Source: Moheibacter lacus
GTDB lineage: Bacteria; Bacteroidota; Bacteroidia; Flavobacteriales; Weeksellaceae
DNA: 64,000 nucleotides
Direction: 5' to 3'
Assembly (NCBI RefSeq): GCF_014042165.1
Contig: NZ_JACDZE010000004.1
Location: 62,001 to 126,000 of the forward strand
Below, piece after piece: positions 8,682 to 17,048 of the stretch. Made by a program: the position numbers and the translations under genes. How positions within the stretch are numbered: position 1 is the first letter of the stretch; each line of letters begins with the position of its first letter. The notes beneath the pieces are model-generated. The model worked only from the letters and a program-made list of their open reading frames with translations, searched no databases and had not been told where the DNA came from.

Positions 8682-10490
8682 ATGCAAAACATACGCAACA
8701 TCGCAATTATTGCACACGTTGACCACGGAAAAACGACTTTGGTTGACAAAATCTTACACAGCACCAATGTTTTTCGGGAAAACCAAGACACCGGTGATTT
8801 GATCATGGACAATAACGATCAGGAACGTGAACGTGGAATTACGATTTTCTCCAAAAACGTTTCGGTAGAATACAAAGGTGTGAAAATCAATGTGATCGAC
8901 ACCCCTGGTCACGCCGATTTCGGTGGGGAAGTAGAGCGTGTATTGAAAATGGCAGATGGCGTGATTTTGTTGGTCGATGCTTTTGAAGGACCGATGCCCC
9001 AAACGCGATTTGTTTTGCATAAAGCTTTGCAATTGGGCCTAAAACCTTTGGTAGTTATCAATAAAGTCGATAAACCGAATTGTCGTCCGGACGAAGTCCA
9101 CGATGCGGTTTTTGAATTGTTTTTCAATCTGGATGCGACCGAAGAACAATTGGAATTCCCAACTTTTTATGGTTCTTCCAAACAAGGTTGGTTCAATACA
9201 GAAAATGTACCTACAGAAGATATTTCACCATTGTTAGACGGAATTCTAGAGCATGTTCCGGCTCCGGAAGTTTCAGAGGGTTCTTTGCAAATTCAAATTA
9301 CTTCTTTGGATTATTCGTCGTTTTTAGGTCGAATTGCCGTTGGGAAAGTAGCGCGTGGAACGATCAAAGAAGGACAATGGGTAGCACTTGTAAAACCGGA
9401 CAGAAGCATCACCAAACAAAAAGTAAAAGAATTGTTCACTTTTGAAGGTCTTGGGAAAAAGAAAACGAACGAAGTCAATGCAGGCGATATTTGTGCGGTA
9501 GTGGGAATGGATAAATTCCAAATCGGAGATACCATTGCCGACGCAGAAAATCCGGAAGCTTTGGCCAATATAAAAATCGATGAACCGACGATGAATATGT
9601 CGTTTGGTATCAATAATTCTCCTTTCTTCGGAAAAGACGGAAAGTTTGTAACGAGCCGTCATTTGGTGGAACGTTTGGAAGCAGAATTGGAAAAGAATTT
9701 AGCATTAAGAGTTGAGCCGACTGATGATTCAAACACTTATTTAGTATACGGTCGTGGGATCATGCACTTGTCGGTTTTGATCGAAACCATGCGCCGTGAA
9801 GGATATGAATTGACCGTAGGTCAACCACAAGTAATCATCAAAGAAATCGATGGTGAAAAATGTGAACCTTATGAAACTTTGGTGATCGACGTTCCACAGG
9901 ATTATGCGAGCAAAGCCATCGATTTGGTGACCCAACGAAAAGGAGATTTGTTGATCATGGAAGCCAAAGGGGAATCCCAACATTTGGAGTTTGATATTCC
10001 ATCGCGAGGTTTGATCGGATTGCGTTCTCAAATGTTGACTGCAACTGCCGGAGAAGCTGTGATGGCGCACCGTTTCAGCGAATACAAACCTTTGAAAGGA
10101 AAAATTCCGGGTCGTTTGGCGGGTGTGTTGATCAGCAAAGATCAAGGTGTTTCTACGCCTTATTCGATCGATAAATTACAAGATCGAGGGAAATTTTTCA
10201 TCGATCCGGGAGAGGAAGTCTACACCGGAATGATCATCGGCGAACATTCACGTGACAACGATTTGGTTGTGAATGTGGTAGAGGCTAAAAAATTGAATAA
10301 CATCCGTGCGGCGGGTAAAGATGATTCAAATGCCATCGCACCAAAAATCAATATGTCACTTGAAGAATGTATGGAATATATCCAAGGAGACGAATGCATC
10401 GAAGTAACACCCAACTTCATTCGTCTGCGTAAAATTTTCTTGAAAGAAGAAGATAGAAAACGTCAACAAAAAGTGTTGGAAGCGAAATAA
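8682..10490 (+). CDS. typA: Translational GTPase TypA/BipA
   Basis: Ribosome-binding GTPase involved in stress adaptation and ribosome assembly. The G-domain motifs are in order: AHVDHGKTTL (G1, about 11-20), RERGITIF (G2), DTPGHADFGGEV (G3) and NKVDKPN (G4). EF-G-like domains II, III and V and the TypA-specific C-terminal domain (CEPYETLVIDVP onward) follow. The 602-residue length is standard. It is transcribed alone from a consensus promoter. Confidence 0.97.
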   Translation: MQNIRNIAIIAHVDHGKTTLVDKILHSTNVFRENQDTGDLIMDNNDQERERGITIFSKNVSVEYKGVKINVIDTPGHADFGGEVERVLKMADGVILLVDAFEGPMPQTRFVLHKALQLGLKPLVVINKVDKPNCRPDEVHDAVFELFFNLDATEEQLEFPTFYGSSKQGWFNTENVPTEDISPLLDGILEHVPAPEVSEGSLQIQITSLDYSSFLGRIAVGKVARGTIKEGQWVALVKPDRSITKQKVKELFTFEGLGKKKTNEVNAGDICAVVGMDKFQIGDTIADAENPEALANIKIDEPTMNMSFGINNSPFFGKDGKFVTSRHLVERLEAELEKNLALRVEPTDDSNTYLVYGRGIMHLSVLIETMRREGYELTVGQPQVIIKEIDGEKCEPYETLVIDVPQDYASKAIDLVTQRKGDLLIMEAKGESQHLEFDIPSRGLIGLRSQMLTATAGEAVMAHRFSEYKPLKGKIPGRLAGVLISKDQGVSTPYSIDKLQDRGKFFIDPGEEVYTGMIIGEHSRDNDLVVNVVEAKKLNNIRAAGKDDSNAIAPKINMSLEECMEYIQGDECIEVTPNFIRLRKIFLKEEDRKRQQKVLEAK

Positions 10491-10525
10491 CATGGAATTA
10501 ATTTCTTTGTGAACTTAGTAAATTC

Positions 10526-10586
10526 TTAGTGTTCCTTGTGGTTTTTAAAACACAAAGCTCACAAAGGTTTACACAAAGAACACTAA
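10526..10586. repeat. Inverted repeat in a CACAAAG-rich spacer
   Basis: TTAGTGTTCCTTGTG (10526-10540) and CACAAAGAACACTAA (10572-10586) are complementary with one mismatch. Further CACAAAG/TTTGTG words lie between and around them. This looks like a dispersed intergenic repeat rather than a gene. Confidence 0.7.
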
Positions 10587-10601
10587 AATAAGAGATAAAA
10601 A

Positions 10602-10640
10602 GACCTTCTTAGTTTTTAAAACCTGGAAGGTTTATTTTTT
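10602..10640. terminator. Bidirectional terminator between typA and the glycosyltransferase gene
   Basis: GACCTTC (10602-10608) pairs with GAAGGTT (10626-10632). T-rich sequence follows on the plus side and A-rich sequence precedes it, so it can end both converging transcripts. Confidence 0.6.
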
Positions 10641-11873
10641 GGATTTATTTTTCTCCTCAATCCACAAACTCATGTATTTCAAAGCGTTTGCAGCATTGGA
10701 TTTCAGAATTTGACCGATGAAATTTTGGTTGCGATGTTGGGTCAAATTGTATTGAAGATATTTTAGTTTTGCTTCGAATTCTTTTTCAAATAATTCTTTA
10801 TCGAAATGATCTTTCAGAATTTTAAAACCATTTTCCTGTGCCGAATTCCAAAGATTTTCATTTTCATACAATTCAATTGTTTTCGCTACGAATTCATCTT
10901 TATCATCTTCCACAATCCCTGGAAGAACTTCTTCAAACATGGCTTCTGCACCGACAGAAGTCGTCGCAATCGGCGTTCCGACTTGCATTGCATCGATGAA
11001 TTTTCCTTTTTGACCCGCTCCAAATGGAATCGGAGCCAATAAAATTCTCGCTTCAGAGATTACTTTCAACGCATTTTCTGCTTTTCCATGAACCAAAAAT
11101 CCTTCTTTTTCATTGTGCAAATCCCAAACTTTTTGAGAAGGATATGCGCCGTAAATATTGAGTTTGGCTTTGGGTATTTGGGATTTGATTTTTGGCCAAA
11201 TGTTCTTTTTCAGATGCAAAACCGTTTGCCAATTGGGCTCATGAAGAAAATTTCCGATGAAAACAAAATCATTTCTTTCAGAAAAAGATTTTGAGATTCC
11301 TCGTTCCTCGGAATGACAATCCTCCAAAAAAGGAAGATAATGAAGCAGAGAAGGAGCGATGTTGAATTTTTCTACTAATAAATTCGATTCAAATTTCGAA
11401 ATCATCAAACTCAAATCACACCGTAAAATCGATGCGATTTCCCTAACCGCAATTTCATTGTACAAATTTTCCGGTTCTTTCTTTTTGTAGGCTTTTTCTC
11501 TCGCAAATCTTAATAAATGCAAATCTTCTGTATCCAAAATCTGGAGCGCATCTGGGCATTCTTGTGATACCCGCCATCCGAATTGTTCTTCCGATACAAA
11601 TCTGTCGTAAACGACGATGTTGGGGTTTAGATTTCGGATGAATTCATTGAAAGAGAAATCGTTGAGTTGAATGGGAGATTGCTTCGTACCTCGCAATGAC
11701 ATAGTGGAGAAATCAAAACTGGCTTCCGATTTGGCAGCGGCCGAAGAAAAAATCACTTCATCGCCTTGATTTTGAAAGAATTCGACCAATTGGAGGATTC
11801 GTTTTCCGGCTGCAGAAGAAGTCGGTTCCGGCCAAACGAGTCCAATAAACAGCACTTTGTTTTGATTCATCAT
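10632..11873 (-). CDS. Glycosyltransferase family 4-like protein with two repeat insertions
   Basis: GT-B fold glycosyltransferase of the group-1/GT4 type: the N-terminal domain begins KVLFIGLVWPEPTSSAAGKR and the C-terminal donor-binding domain contains FVFIGNFLHEPNW, LNIYGAYPS and the E-x7-E-like region LLAPIPFGAGQKGKFIDAM. Acceptor and sugar are unknown. Two peptide segments do not look like the fold: MSLRGTKQSP (residues 58-67) and CHSEERGISKSF (186-197). Both are translations of one dispersed DNA repeat read in different frames (see the two repeat entries). The frame stays open, so the gene is probably functional. Confidence 0.85.
   Translation of the reverse strand: MMNQNKVLFIGLVWPEPTSSAAGKRILQLVEFFQNQGDEVIFSSAAAKSEASFDFSTMSLRGTKQSPIQLNDFSFNEFIRNLNPNIVVYDRFVSEEQFGWRVSQECPDALQILDTEDLHLLRFAREKAYKKKEPENLYNEIAVREIASILRCDLSLMISKFESNLLVEKFNIAPSLLHYLPFLEDCHSEERGISKSFSERNDFVFIGNFLHEPNWQTVLHLKKNIWPKIKSQIPKAKLNIYGAYPSQKVWDLHNEKEGFLVHGKAENALKVISEARILLAPIPFGAGQKGKFIDAMQVGTPIATTSVGAEAMFEEVLPGIVEDDKDEFVAKTIELYENENLWNSAQENGFKILKDHFDKELFEKEFEAKLKYLQYNLTQHRNQNFIGQILKSNAANALKYMSLWIEEKNKSKK
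11293..11318 (-). repeat. Dispersed repeat copy A inside the glycosyltransferase gene
   Basis: On the minus strand the unit reads TGTCATTCCGAGGAACGAGG then AATCTC. ATTCC and GGAAT form a stem. It encodes CHSEERGIS in frame. Confidence 0.85.
11675..11701 (-). repeat. Dispersed repeat copy B inside the glycosyltransferase gene
   Basis: On the minus strand the unit reads TGTCATTGCGAGGTACGAAG then CAATCTC. The stem bases are ATTGC and GCAAT, a compensated change relative to copy A. It is one base longer in the loop and read in another frame, encoding MSLRGTKQS. Confidence 0.85.
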
Positions 11874-11905
11874 CCAAATATCCGATTTTTGTCAAAACTT
11901 TGAAT

Positions 11906-12487
11906 ATGTTAGGACTAAAATTAGCCACCGATCCGAGATGGGCCAACATCGCCGAAGGTAATTTGGAAGAAATATTGACCGATCATGCTTGGTGCGAACA
12001 AAAAGCAGCTTCCAATGCGATTTATCTGATCATCAACAATTCGGAATTGCCGGATTTGGTGGCGACGATGTCAGAAATTGCGATCGAAGAAATGCAGCAT
12101 TTTAAAATGGTGCATGATATCATTTTGGAGCGTGGGTTTGAATTTGGTCGAGAACGCAAAGATGATTATGTGAATCAATTGGTGAAGTTTTGCAAAAAAA
12201 ATGCATCGAGAGAAGAAGCCTTCATCGACCGATTGCTTTTTGCAGCGATGATCGAAGCCAGAAGTTGTGAACGATTCCGGGTTTTATCCACCAACATCAA
12301 AGATGAAGAATTGGCCAAATTTTATCATGAATTGATGGTTTCGGAAGCCAATCATTATACGGTTTTTCTGGGTTTCGCGCGAAAATATGCCGGTGATGTC
12401 GACGTGGAAAAACGCTGGAAAGAATGGTTGGATTTTGAAGGAAATCTGATTCAGAGTTATGGAAATAAAGAAACGATTCATGGATAA
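11906..12487 (+). CDS. miaE: tRNA-(ms2io6A)-hydroxylase-like diiron protein (MiaE)
   Basis: MiaE is a diiron monooxygenase that hydroxylates the isopentenyl group of ms2i6A37 in tRNA. The four-helix ferritin-like core carries Glu/His ligands in two sets, around AIEEMQHFKMVHD and in EARSCERF and SEANHYTVF. The length, about 193 residues, fits the family. I use the ATG at 11906; a TTG six bases earlier is unlikely. It is divergent from the glycosyltransferase gene with only about 30 bases between starts. Confidence 0.88.
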   Translation: MLGLKLATDPRWANIAEGNLEEILTDHAWCEQKAASNAIYLIINNSELPDLVATMSEIAIEEMQHFKMVHDIILERGFEFGRERKDDYVNQLVKFCKKNASREEAFIDRLLFAAMIEARSCERFRVLSTNIKDEELAKFYHELMVSEANHYTVFLGFARKYAGDVDVEKRWKEWLDFEGNLIQSYGNKETIHG

Positions 12488-12554
12488 TTCGAAGTTTGAA
12501 GTACGAAGTTTGAAATACGAATTACGATTTACGATGTTCTTAAATAAATAAAAA

Positions 12555-13133
12555 ATGAAATTAGAAAATATAGTAAAAGAGAGAAGCAACGGTGTTTGTG
12601 AATTGAGTGGTGAAGCGGGAAACTTAAGTTTTTATGAAGTTCAACCGACTTCAGGAAATGAACCGGAACGCACGGTTTTCATTTGCGAAAAAGCATTGGC
12701 GCAAATCGAAAAAAGAGAAGAGCCGGACGGGAAATATTGGGAACGCATCTTACCGACTGCGATGTGGAGCGAAGTTCCGGGCGTTCAAGTGGTTTCATGG
12801 CGTATGCTGAACCGTTTCCGTAACGAATCTTGGGCTGCCGATGCGCTCGATATGCTATACTTGGATGATGATACGCTCGAATGGGCAAAAGCATCGGGCG
12901 ATCACGTTGGCGATGGAAATGTGGAATTGCACAAAGATTCCAACGGAAATATTTTACAAAACGGTGATACGGTAACGTTAATCAAAGACTTGGATGTAAA
13001 AGGTTCGTCGATCAATGCGAAAATCGGAACGGCGGTGCGGAACATCAGACTTGTTCACGATGACGTCGAACAAATCGAAGGAAAAGTCGATGGTCAGTTG
13101 ATTGTGATTTTGACCAAGTTTGTGAAGAAGTAG
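12555..13133 (+). CDS. PhnA/YjdM-like protein
   Basis: The product matches the PhnA family: an N-terminal segment SNGVCELSGEAG resembling the family zinc-ribbon region, a middle part with the repeated Trp-rich AMWSEVPGVQVVSWRML, and the C-terminal SH3-like domain DSNGNILQNGDTVTLIKDLDV and VDGQLIVILTKFVKK that defines PhnA. Despite the historical name, a role in phosphonate use is doubtful. At 192 residues it is the longer Bacteroidota form. The 67-base spacer before it is made of degenerate GAATTAC/GAAGTTTGAA words. Confidence 0.85.
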   Translation: MKLENIVKERSNGVCELSGEAGNLSFYEVQPTSGNEPERTVFICEKALAQIEKREEPDGKYWERILPTAMWSEVPGVQVVSWRMLNRFRNESWAADALDMLYLDDDTLEWAKASGDHVGDGNVELHKDSNGNILQNGDTVTLIKDLDVKGSSINAKIGTAVRNIRLVHDDVEQIEGKVDGQLIVILTKFVKK

Positions 13134-13144
13134 TATTTAGTCAC

Positions 13145-13194
13145 GGATTGCACACGAGGCTGAAAGCCGAACTGAGCGAAGCTAAATCCGCGAC
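13145..13194. repeat. 50-bp dispersed repeat, left copy
   Basis: Starts GGATTGCACACGAGGCTGAA and ends AAGCTAAATCCGCGAC. It matches the copy at 14157 at 48 of 50 positions. Its ends are complementary (CGGATT and AATCCG), with inner GGCT/AGCC and AGC/GCT stems. Confidence 0.9.
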
Positions 13195-13219
13195 ATCGGG
13201 TGTTTGTGAAGAAATAAAT

Positions 13220-13249
13220 ATTGGTTCGATTAAATATTTTTTATCTTTG
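13220..13249 (+). promoter_or_regulatory. Predicted promoter of the PIN toxin-antitoxin pair
   Basis: ATTG (13220-13223), 18 bases, TATCTTTG (13242-13249), then 20 bases to the antitoxin ATG. Confidence 0.65.
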
Positions 13250-13269
13250 TAAGAATCAATTGAATAGTT

Positions 13270-13488
13270 ATGGAACTCAACATAAAAATTGATACAAAAA
13301 AAAAAGGAGCAAAGGCTTTTTTAGCATATTTGCAGAGTTTGACTTTTGTGTCTATCGAGCAAAAATCTATTGACCATTCGGTTCAAAATTTTTCTGCTTC
13401 AGATTTCATAAAAAAGTGGAAAGGTTTTTTAAAAAATGAAGAAACCGAAGATGTCCGCTTTGATTACCTCATGAAAAAATATGGATGA
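13270..13488 (+). CDS. Putative antitoxin of a PIN toxin-antitoxin pair
   Basis: This 72-residue protein precedes and overlaps a PIN-domain gene by the ATGA arrangement, typical of vapBC-like modules. The N-terminus MELNIKIDTKKKGAKAFLAY is basic and could bind DNA as a small strand-helix unit. The acidic and aromatic C-terminus (NEETEDVRFDYLMKKYG) could block the toxin. No standard antitoxin signature is certain. Codons 9-12 include a run of ten A residues (13296-13305), a slippage-prone site that could switch the frame. Confidence 0.65.
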   Translation: MELNIKIDTKKKGAKAFLAYLQSLTFVSIEQKSIDHSVQNFSASDFIKKWKGFLKNEETEDVRFDYLMKKYG

Positions 13489-13904
13489 GAAAAGTATTGT
13501 TTGATACAAATATCATTTTGGATATAATTTTAGAACGCGAACCTTTTTTTGAAGAAGCGGTAGAATTATTTGAATTGATTGATGAGAAGAAAATTTCTGC
13601 TTTTGTATCAGCCACCACGATTACAGATATTTATTACATTGTCAAAAAGGTCAAAGGACATCAAAAAAGCCATGCGTTTATTTCAGATTTAGTAGAAATT
13701 GTAAATGTTGTAGGAATTGACAAAGAGGTTGTTCTCGCTGCGCTTTCCAAAGAAATGAAAGATTTTGAAGATGCAATTCAATTAACGGCTTCTGAACTGA
13801 ATGAAATTGAATACATCATAACAAGAAATAAAAACGATTTCAAAATTGATTCTTCTGTTCAAGTATTTTTACCAAAGGAATTTTTAAGCGAAATGAGCAT
13901 TTAG
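13485..13904 (+). CDS. PIN-domain toxin, VapC-like ribonuclease
   Basis: Predicted Mg2+-dependent endoribonuclease of 139 residues. The PIN acidic residues are visible: Asp in LFDTNIILDIILER near the N-terminus, Asp/Glu in MKDFEDAIQLTASEL, and the terminal YIITRNKNDFK strand typical of VapC. It overlaps the putative antitoxin by four bases. Its 3' end overlaps a convergent antitoxin-like gene by 21 bases. The pair sits between two near-identical 50-bp repeats. Confidence 0.85.
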   Translation: MRKVLFDTNIILDIILEREPFFEEAVELFELIDEKKISAFVSATTITDIYYIVKKVKGHQKSHAFISDLVEIVNVVGIDKEVVLAALSKEMKDFEDAIQLTASELNEIEYIITRNKNDFKIDSSVQVFLPKEFLSEMSI

Positions 13905-14108
13905 GATTTTTTTTGCTTCAGAATGAGGTTTTAATTTTCCGTTTTCAGCGTCCTGCAAACCTTTTTCTATGGCTGATCTTTCTTCGTCAGAAATGGTATT
14001 CCACCAGTCTTCGTCTTTTTTCAAAACTTTGATGATTTCCAAATCTTCCAAATTCTTTAGAAGTTCTAATGCTTTTTTATTTTTGATCTGAACGATGATG
14101 GTTTCCAT
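13884..14108 (-). CDS. Antitoxin-like protein without a visible toxin partner
   Basis: The 74-residue product METIIVQIKNKKALELLKNL... has a short strand-helix N-terminus and an ending (SDEERSAIEKGLQDAENGKL then KPHSEAKKIL) that resembles small addiction-module antitoxins of RelE/ParE-type pairs. The partner would normally be downstream, but that space is occupied by the PIN gene on the other strand. I place the start at 14108 because upstream in-frame residues (MQSIIDLLQKKRN) overlap a promoter-like T-rich stretch. Confidence 0.7.
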   Translation of the reverse strand: METIIVQIKNKKALELLKNLEDLEIIKVLKKDEDWWNTISDEERSAIEKGLQDAENGKLKPHSEAKKILNAHFA

Positions 14109-14156
14109 TTTTAAAGTTTTATCAAAGTTACGTTTTTTTTGAAGTAAATCAATTAT

Positions 14157-14206
14157 GGATTGCACACGAGGCTAAAAGCCGAACTGAGCGAAGCTAAATC
14201 TGCGAC
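14157..14206. repeat. 50-bp dispersed repeat, right copy
   Basis: Direct-orientation copy of the 13145-13194 element with two transition differences. Together the copies bracket the toxin-antitoxin patch. Confidence 0.9.
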
Positions 14207-14350
14207 TTTTGTTTTTATAATGGATTGAAAATACGCGATAGTGGGTTGGACAATAGCCTGCGTGTCTGCGAAAGATCGGAAAACAAAGTGGAAAAGTTAA
14301 GTATTGAACTTATCCCGCAATTTAATAAACACCAATTTAATGATGTTTAT

Positions 14351-14950
14351 TTAAGCAATCCATGTATTCCATGAGTCTATTATTACCCATTTTCCTTTGA
14401 GTTTTTTTAGTATATATTCTTTTCCACCACCACACAATCCTCCACAATGATAACCTTCTTTTACATATGCTAATTTTTTATCTTTTGAAAAGATTGGAAT
14501 CGTATATTCAATATATGAAGGGTAATTAAATTTTTTGCTTCTTAATATTACTTGTGGTTCAATAAAAGAATCTTTGTTGAAATAACTTTTATCAAGAAAA
14601 ACAGTATCTGGAGTGTTATTATTTTGAACTTTTAAGAAATCAATTTCATTTTTTTCAAAAAAACCAAATGGATTATTAGGGTTTATTAAAGTTGTATATG
14701 GAATTTCAAATTCACTATCAGTTATTAAAATATCTAACCCCTCATTATAAAATTCTTTTTTATCAAATAGAATATTGACTTTTCTTAGTGATGACAAAAT
14801 TTTCGTATCTCCTAATTCTTCATTATTGATAAGTGTATTTATTATGTCATTGATGTCTTTTTTCCTTTCATTAATATTATAATTATATTTTTCTTTAGGA
14901 GAACAAGAGAAAATTATTATAATAATTAATATTGATATGGGAGTTTTCAT
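14351..14950 (-). CDS. Putative lipoprotein, unknown function
   Basis: A 199-residue product with an N-terminal signal MKTPISILIIIIIFSC; Cys16 in FSCS is a plausible lipobox. The mature part is Asn/Lys/Ile-rich and ends with a Gly/Cys motif (YHCGGLCGGGKEY) before a short strand-rich tail (GKWVIIDSWNTWIA), which resembles small secreted NTF2-like or lipocalin-like hypotheticals. No family is certain. The sequence is very AT-rich compared with the adjacent ribosomal genes, consistent with acquisition. Confidence 0.7.
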   Translation of the reverse strand: MKTPISILIIIIIFSCSPKEKYNYNINERKKDINDIINTLINNEELGDTKILSSLRKVNILFDKKEFYNEGLDILITDSEFEIPYTTLINPNNPFGFFEKNEIDFLKVQNNNTPDTVFLDKSYFNKDSFIEPQVILRSKKFNYPSYIEYTIPIFSKDKKLAYVKEGYHCGGLCGGGKEYILKKLKGKWVIIDSWNTWIA

Positions 14951-15045
14951 AAAATGTCACATAACACAAATATATACGAAAATCAATTAATATGTTAAAA
15001 TGAATTATGTAGTATAAAATCTTCCAAAAAAGAATTCCATCAAAA

Positions 15046-15076
15046 TTTGTCAAATCAAAAAAACTTCCTACATTTG
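15046..15076 (+). promoter_or_regulatory. Promoter driving the rpsH ribosomal operon
   Basis: TTTG (15046-15049), 19 bases, TACATTTG (15069-15076): a perfect consensus. It leaves a leader of about 90 bases before rpsH. Confidence 0.85.
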
Positions 15077-15131
15077 CACGCCTAAATGTATACCTAAAAT
15101 GGGTTCATTTGGGAAAGTTTAAGTTTAAAAG

Positions 15132-15154
15132 TAGAGTTGGAGGGTCCAATTCTA
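15132..15154 (+). promoter_or_regulatory. Hairpin in the rpsH leader
   Basis: TAGAGTTGGA and TCCAATTCTA form a ten-bp stem (one G-U) around GGG, 21 bases before the rpsH ATG. There is no U-tract, so it is not a terminator. It could be a binding site for a ribosomal protein that regulates the operon; this is inference. Confidence 0.5.
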
Positions 15155-15175
15155 TACTGTAAAATAAACAAGTTT

Positions 15176-15574
15176 ATGTTAACAGATCCAATTTCAGATT
15201 ATCTGACACGCATCCGAAATGCGATGTCTGCAGGCCACAAAGTTGTGGAGATTCCTGCTTCTAACCTTAAGAAGGAGATCACTAAAATCCTTTTCGATCA
15301 AGGTTATATTTTGAACTACAAATTCGAGGACACATCTCATCAAGGTTCTATCAAAATCGCTTTGAAATATGACAAAGTGACCAAAGAGCCGGTGATCAAA
15401 AAATTGAAGAGAGTTTCCCGTCCGGGTTTACGTCAGTACAAAGGTTCTGGCGAACTTCCAAGAGTATTGAACGGATTAGGAGTAGCGATTGTTTCTACTT
15501 CTAAAGGGGTAATGACCGACAAACAGGCTCGTCAAGAGAATGTAGGAGGTGAGGTATTGTGTTTAGTTTATTAA
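15176..15574 (+). CDS. rpsH: 30S ribosomal protein S8
   Basis: Small-subunit protein S8, which binds helix 21 of 16S rRNA. The N-terminus MLTDPISDYLTRIRNAM is canonical, which fixes the ATG at 15176; an upstream in-frame extension from 15137 lies across the leader hairpin and is not expected. The C-terminal STSKGVMTDKQARQENVGGE motif is intact (132 residues). It is the first gene of the cluster here, whereas rpsN and the S10 half normally lie directly upstream. Confidence 0.97.
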   Translation: MLTDPISDYLTRIRNAMSAGHKVVEIPASNLKKEITKILFDQGYILNYKFEDTSHQGSIKIALKYDKVTKEPVIKKLKRVSRPGLRQYKGSGELPRVLNGLGVAIVSTSKGVMTDKQARQENVGGEVLCLVY

Positions 15575-15592
15575 TGATTAAAAGAAAAGAAA

Positions 15593-16138
15593 ATGTCAAG
15601 AATAGGTAACGCAATCATTTCTATCCCAGCCGGAACTACTGTCGAGTCAAAAGACGGTGTGGTTACGGTAAAAGGTAAAAACGGCGAAATGACTCAAGCC
15701 ATCAAAGAAGGATTTGAGTTAAAAATCGAAGACGGACAAATGACCGTGGTAAGACCTTCTGAATCAAAAGAAGACAAAGCTTTACACGGACTTTACAGAG
15801 CGCTTATCAACAACATGGTAACAGGAGTTACAGAAGGTTTCAAAAAAGAATTGGAATTGGTTGGGGTTGGTTACAGAGCGGCTGCACAAGGACAAAGATT
15901 GGATTTATCTTTAGGTTTCTCACACAACATCGTTTTGGAATTGCCAAAAGAGGTGAAAGTAGAGACAACTGCAGAAAAAGGGAAGAATCCAACTATCATT
16001 TTAACTTCTCACGACAACCAATTGTTGGGAATGGTAACGGCAAAGATTCGTTCTTTCCGTAAGCCTGAACCGTACAAAGGAAAAGGTATCAAATTCGTAG
16101 GAGAAATCATCAGAAGAAAAGCAGGTAAATCTGCCTAA
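15593..16138 (+). CDS. rplF: 50S ribosomal protein L6
   Basis: L6 binds 23S rRNA near the sarcin-ricin loop. Both L6 domains are present, starting [19 protein letters not shown], with the C-terminal signature [15 protein letters not shown]. The length is 181 residues. It is 18 bases after rpsH in the operon. Confidence 0.97.
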   Translation: MSRIGNAIISIPAGTTVESKDGVVTVKGKNGEMTQAIKEGFELKIEDGQMTVVRPSESKEDKALHGLYRALINNMVTGVTEGFKKELELVGVGYRAAAQGQRLDLSLGFSHNIVLELPKEVKVETTAEKGKNPTIILTSHDNQLLGMVTAKIRSFRKPEPYKGKGIKFVGEIIRRKAGKSA

Positions 16139-16155
16139 TAAATTATAATCGAACA

Positions 16156-16503
16156 ATGGCACTATCAAAAACAGAAAAAAGACAAAAGATAAAAAGACGT
16201 GTTCGTCGTAATATCTTTGGAACAGCGGAAAGACCAAGACTTTCTGTGTACCGTTCCAATAAAGAAATTTACGCTCAATTGGTAGATGACAACGCAGGTG
16301 TTACACTTGCTTCTGCATCATCAAGAGAAACGAAAGCTACAGGGACTAAAACAGAACAGTCTGCTGCAGTTGGAAAGTTAATCGCTGAAAAAGCGACAGC
16401 AAAAGGAATCGAAGTAGTTGTATTTGACCGAAACGGTTTCGTTTACCATGGTAGAATCAAAGCTTTGGCTGACGGAGCAAGAGAAGGAGGTTTAAAATTC
16501 TAA
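16156..16503 (+). CDS. rplR: 50S ribosomal protein L18
   Basis: 5S rRNA-binding protein of 115 residues. Characteristic segments are the basic N-terminus [39 protein letters not shown] and the closing [20 protein letters not shown]. It follows rplF by 17 bases. Confidence 0.97.
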   Translation: MALSKTEKRQKIKRRVRRNIFGTAERPRLSVYRSNKEIYAQLVDDNAGVTLASASSRETKATGTKTEQSAAVGKLIAEKATAKGIEVVVFDRNGFVYHGRIKALADGAREGGLKF

Positions 16504-16515
16504 GAAAAAGAAAAG

Positions 16516-17040
16516 ATGTTAGGATACAAAAACATAGAAAAAGTAAAACCGGCGGGAATCGAATTAACAGACCGTTTGGTAGGCGTACAACGTGTAACTA
16601 AAGTAACCAAAGGTGGGCGTGCTTTCGGATTCTCTGCTATCGTAGTAGTAGGTGACGGAAAAGGCGTAGTTGGTTATGGATTGGGAAAATCAAAAGAAGT
16701 TGCTTCTGCGATCGCAAAAGCAGTTGAAGATGCAAAGAAAAATTTGGTAAGAATCCCATTGGATGGACATACAGTTCCACATGAAATCGAAGCAAGATAT
16801 GGTGGAGGACACGTATTTTTGAGACCAGCTTCTCATGGTACGGGATTGATCGCCGGTGGTGCGGTTCGTGCGGTATTGGAATCAGTAGGAATCCATGATG
16901 TATTGTCAAAATCCAAAGGATCTTCCAACCCACACAACGTGGTAAAAGCAACTTTTAAAGCTTTGTTGGATTTGAGAAGTGCAGGTGTAATTGCACGTCA
17001 AAGAGGTATTTCGGTAGGAAAAGTGTTTAACGGAAAATAA
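16516..17040 (+). CDS. rpsE: 30S ribosomal protein S5
   Basis: S5 shapes the mRNA entry channel and decoding fidelity. The double-stranded RNA-binding domain includes [20 protein letters not shown] and [15 protein letters not shown]. The C-terminal domain includes [20 protein letters not shown]. At 174 residues it has normal length and no obvious fidelity-altering change. Confidence 0.97.
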   Translation: MLGYKNIEKVKPAGIELTDRLVGVQRVTKVTKGGRAFGFSAIVVVGDGKGVVGYGLGKSKEVASAIAKAVEDAKKNLVRIPLDGHTVPHEIEARYGGGHVFLRPASHGTGLIAGGAVRAVLESVGIHDVLSKSKGSSNPHNVVKATFKALLDLRSAGVIARQRGISVGKVFNGK

Positions 17041-17048
17041 TCGCAGAG

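Noticed and set aside
15137-15175. N-terminal extension of S8
   Set aside because: It starts within the leader hairpin, and S8 proteins begin at MLTDPISDYL.
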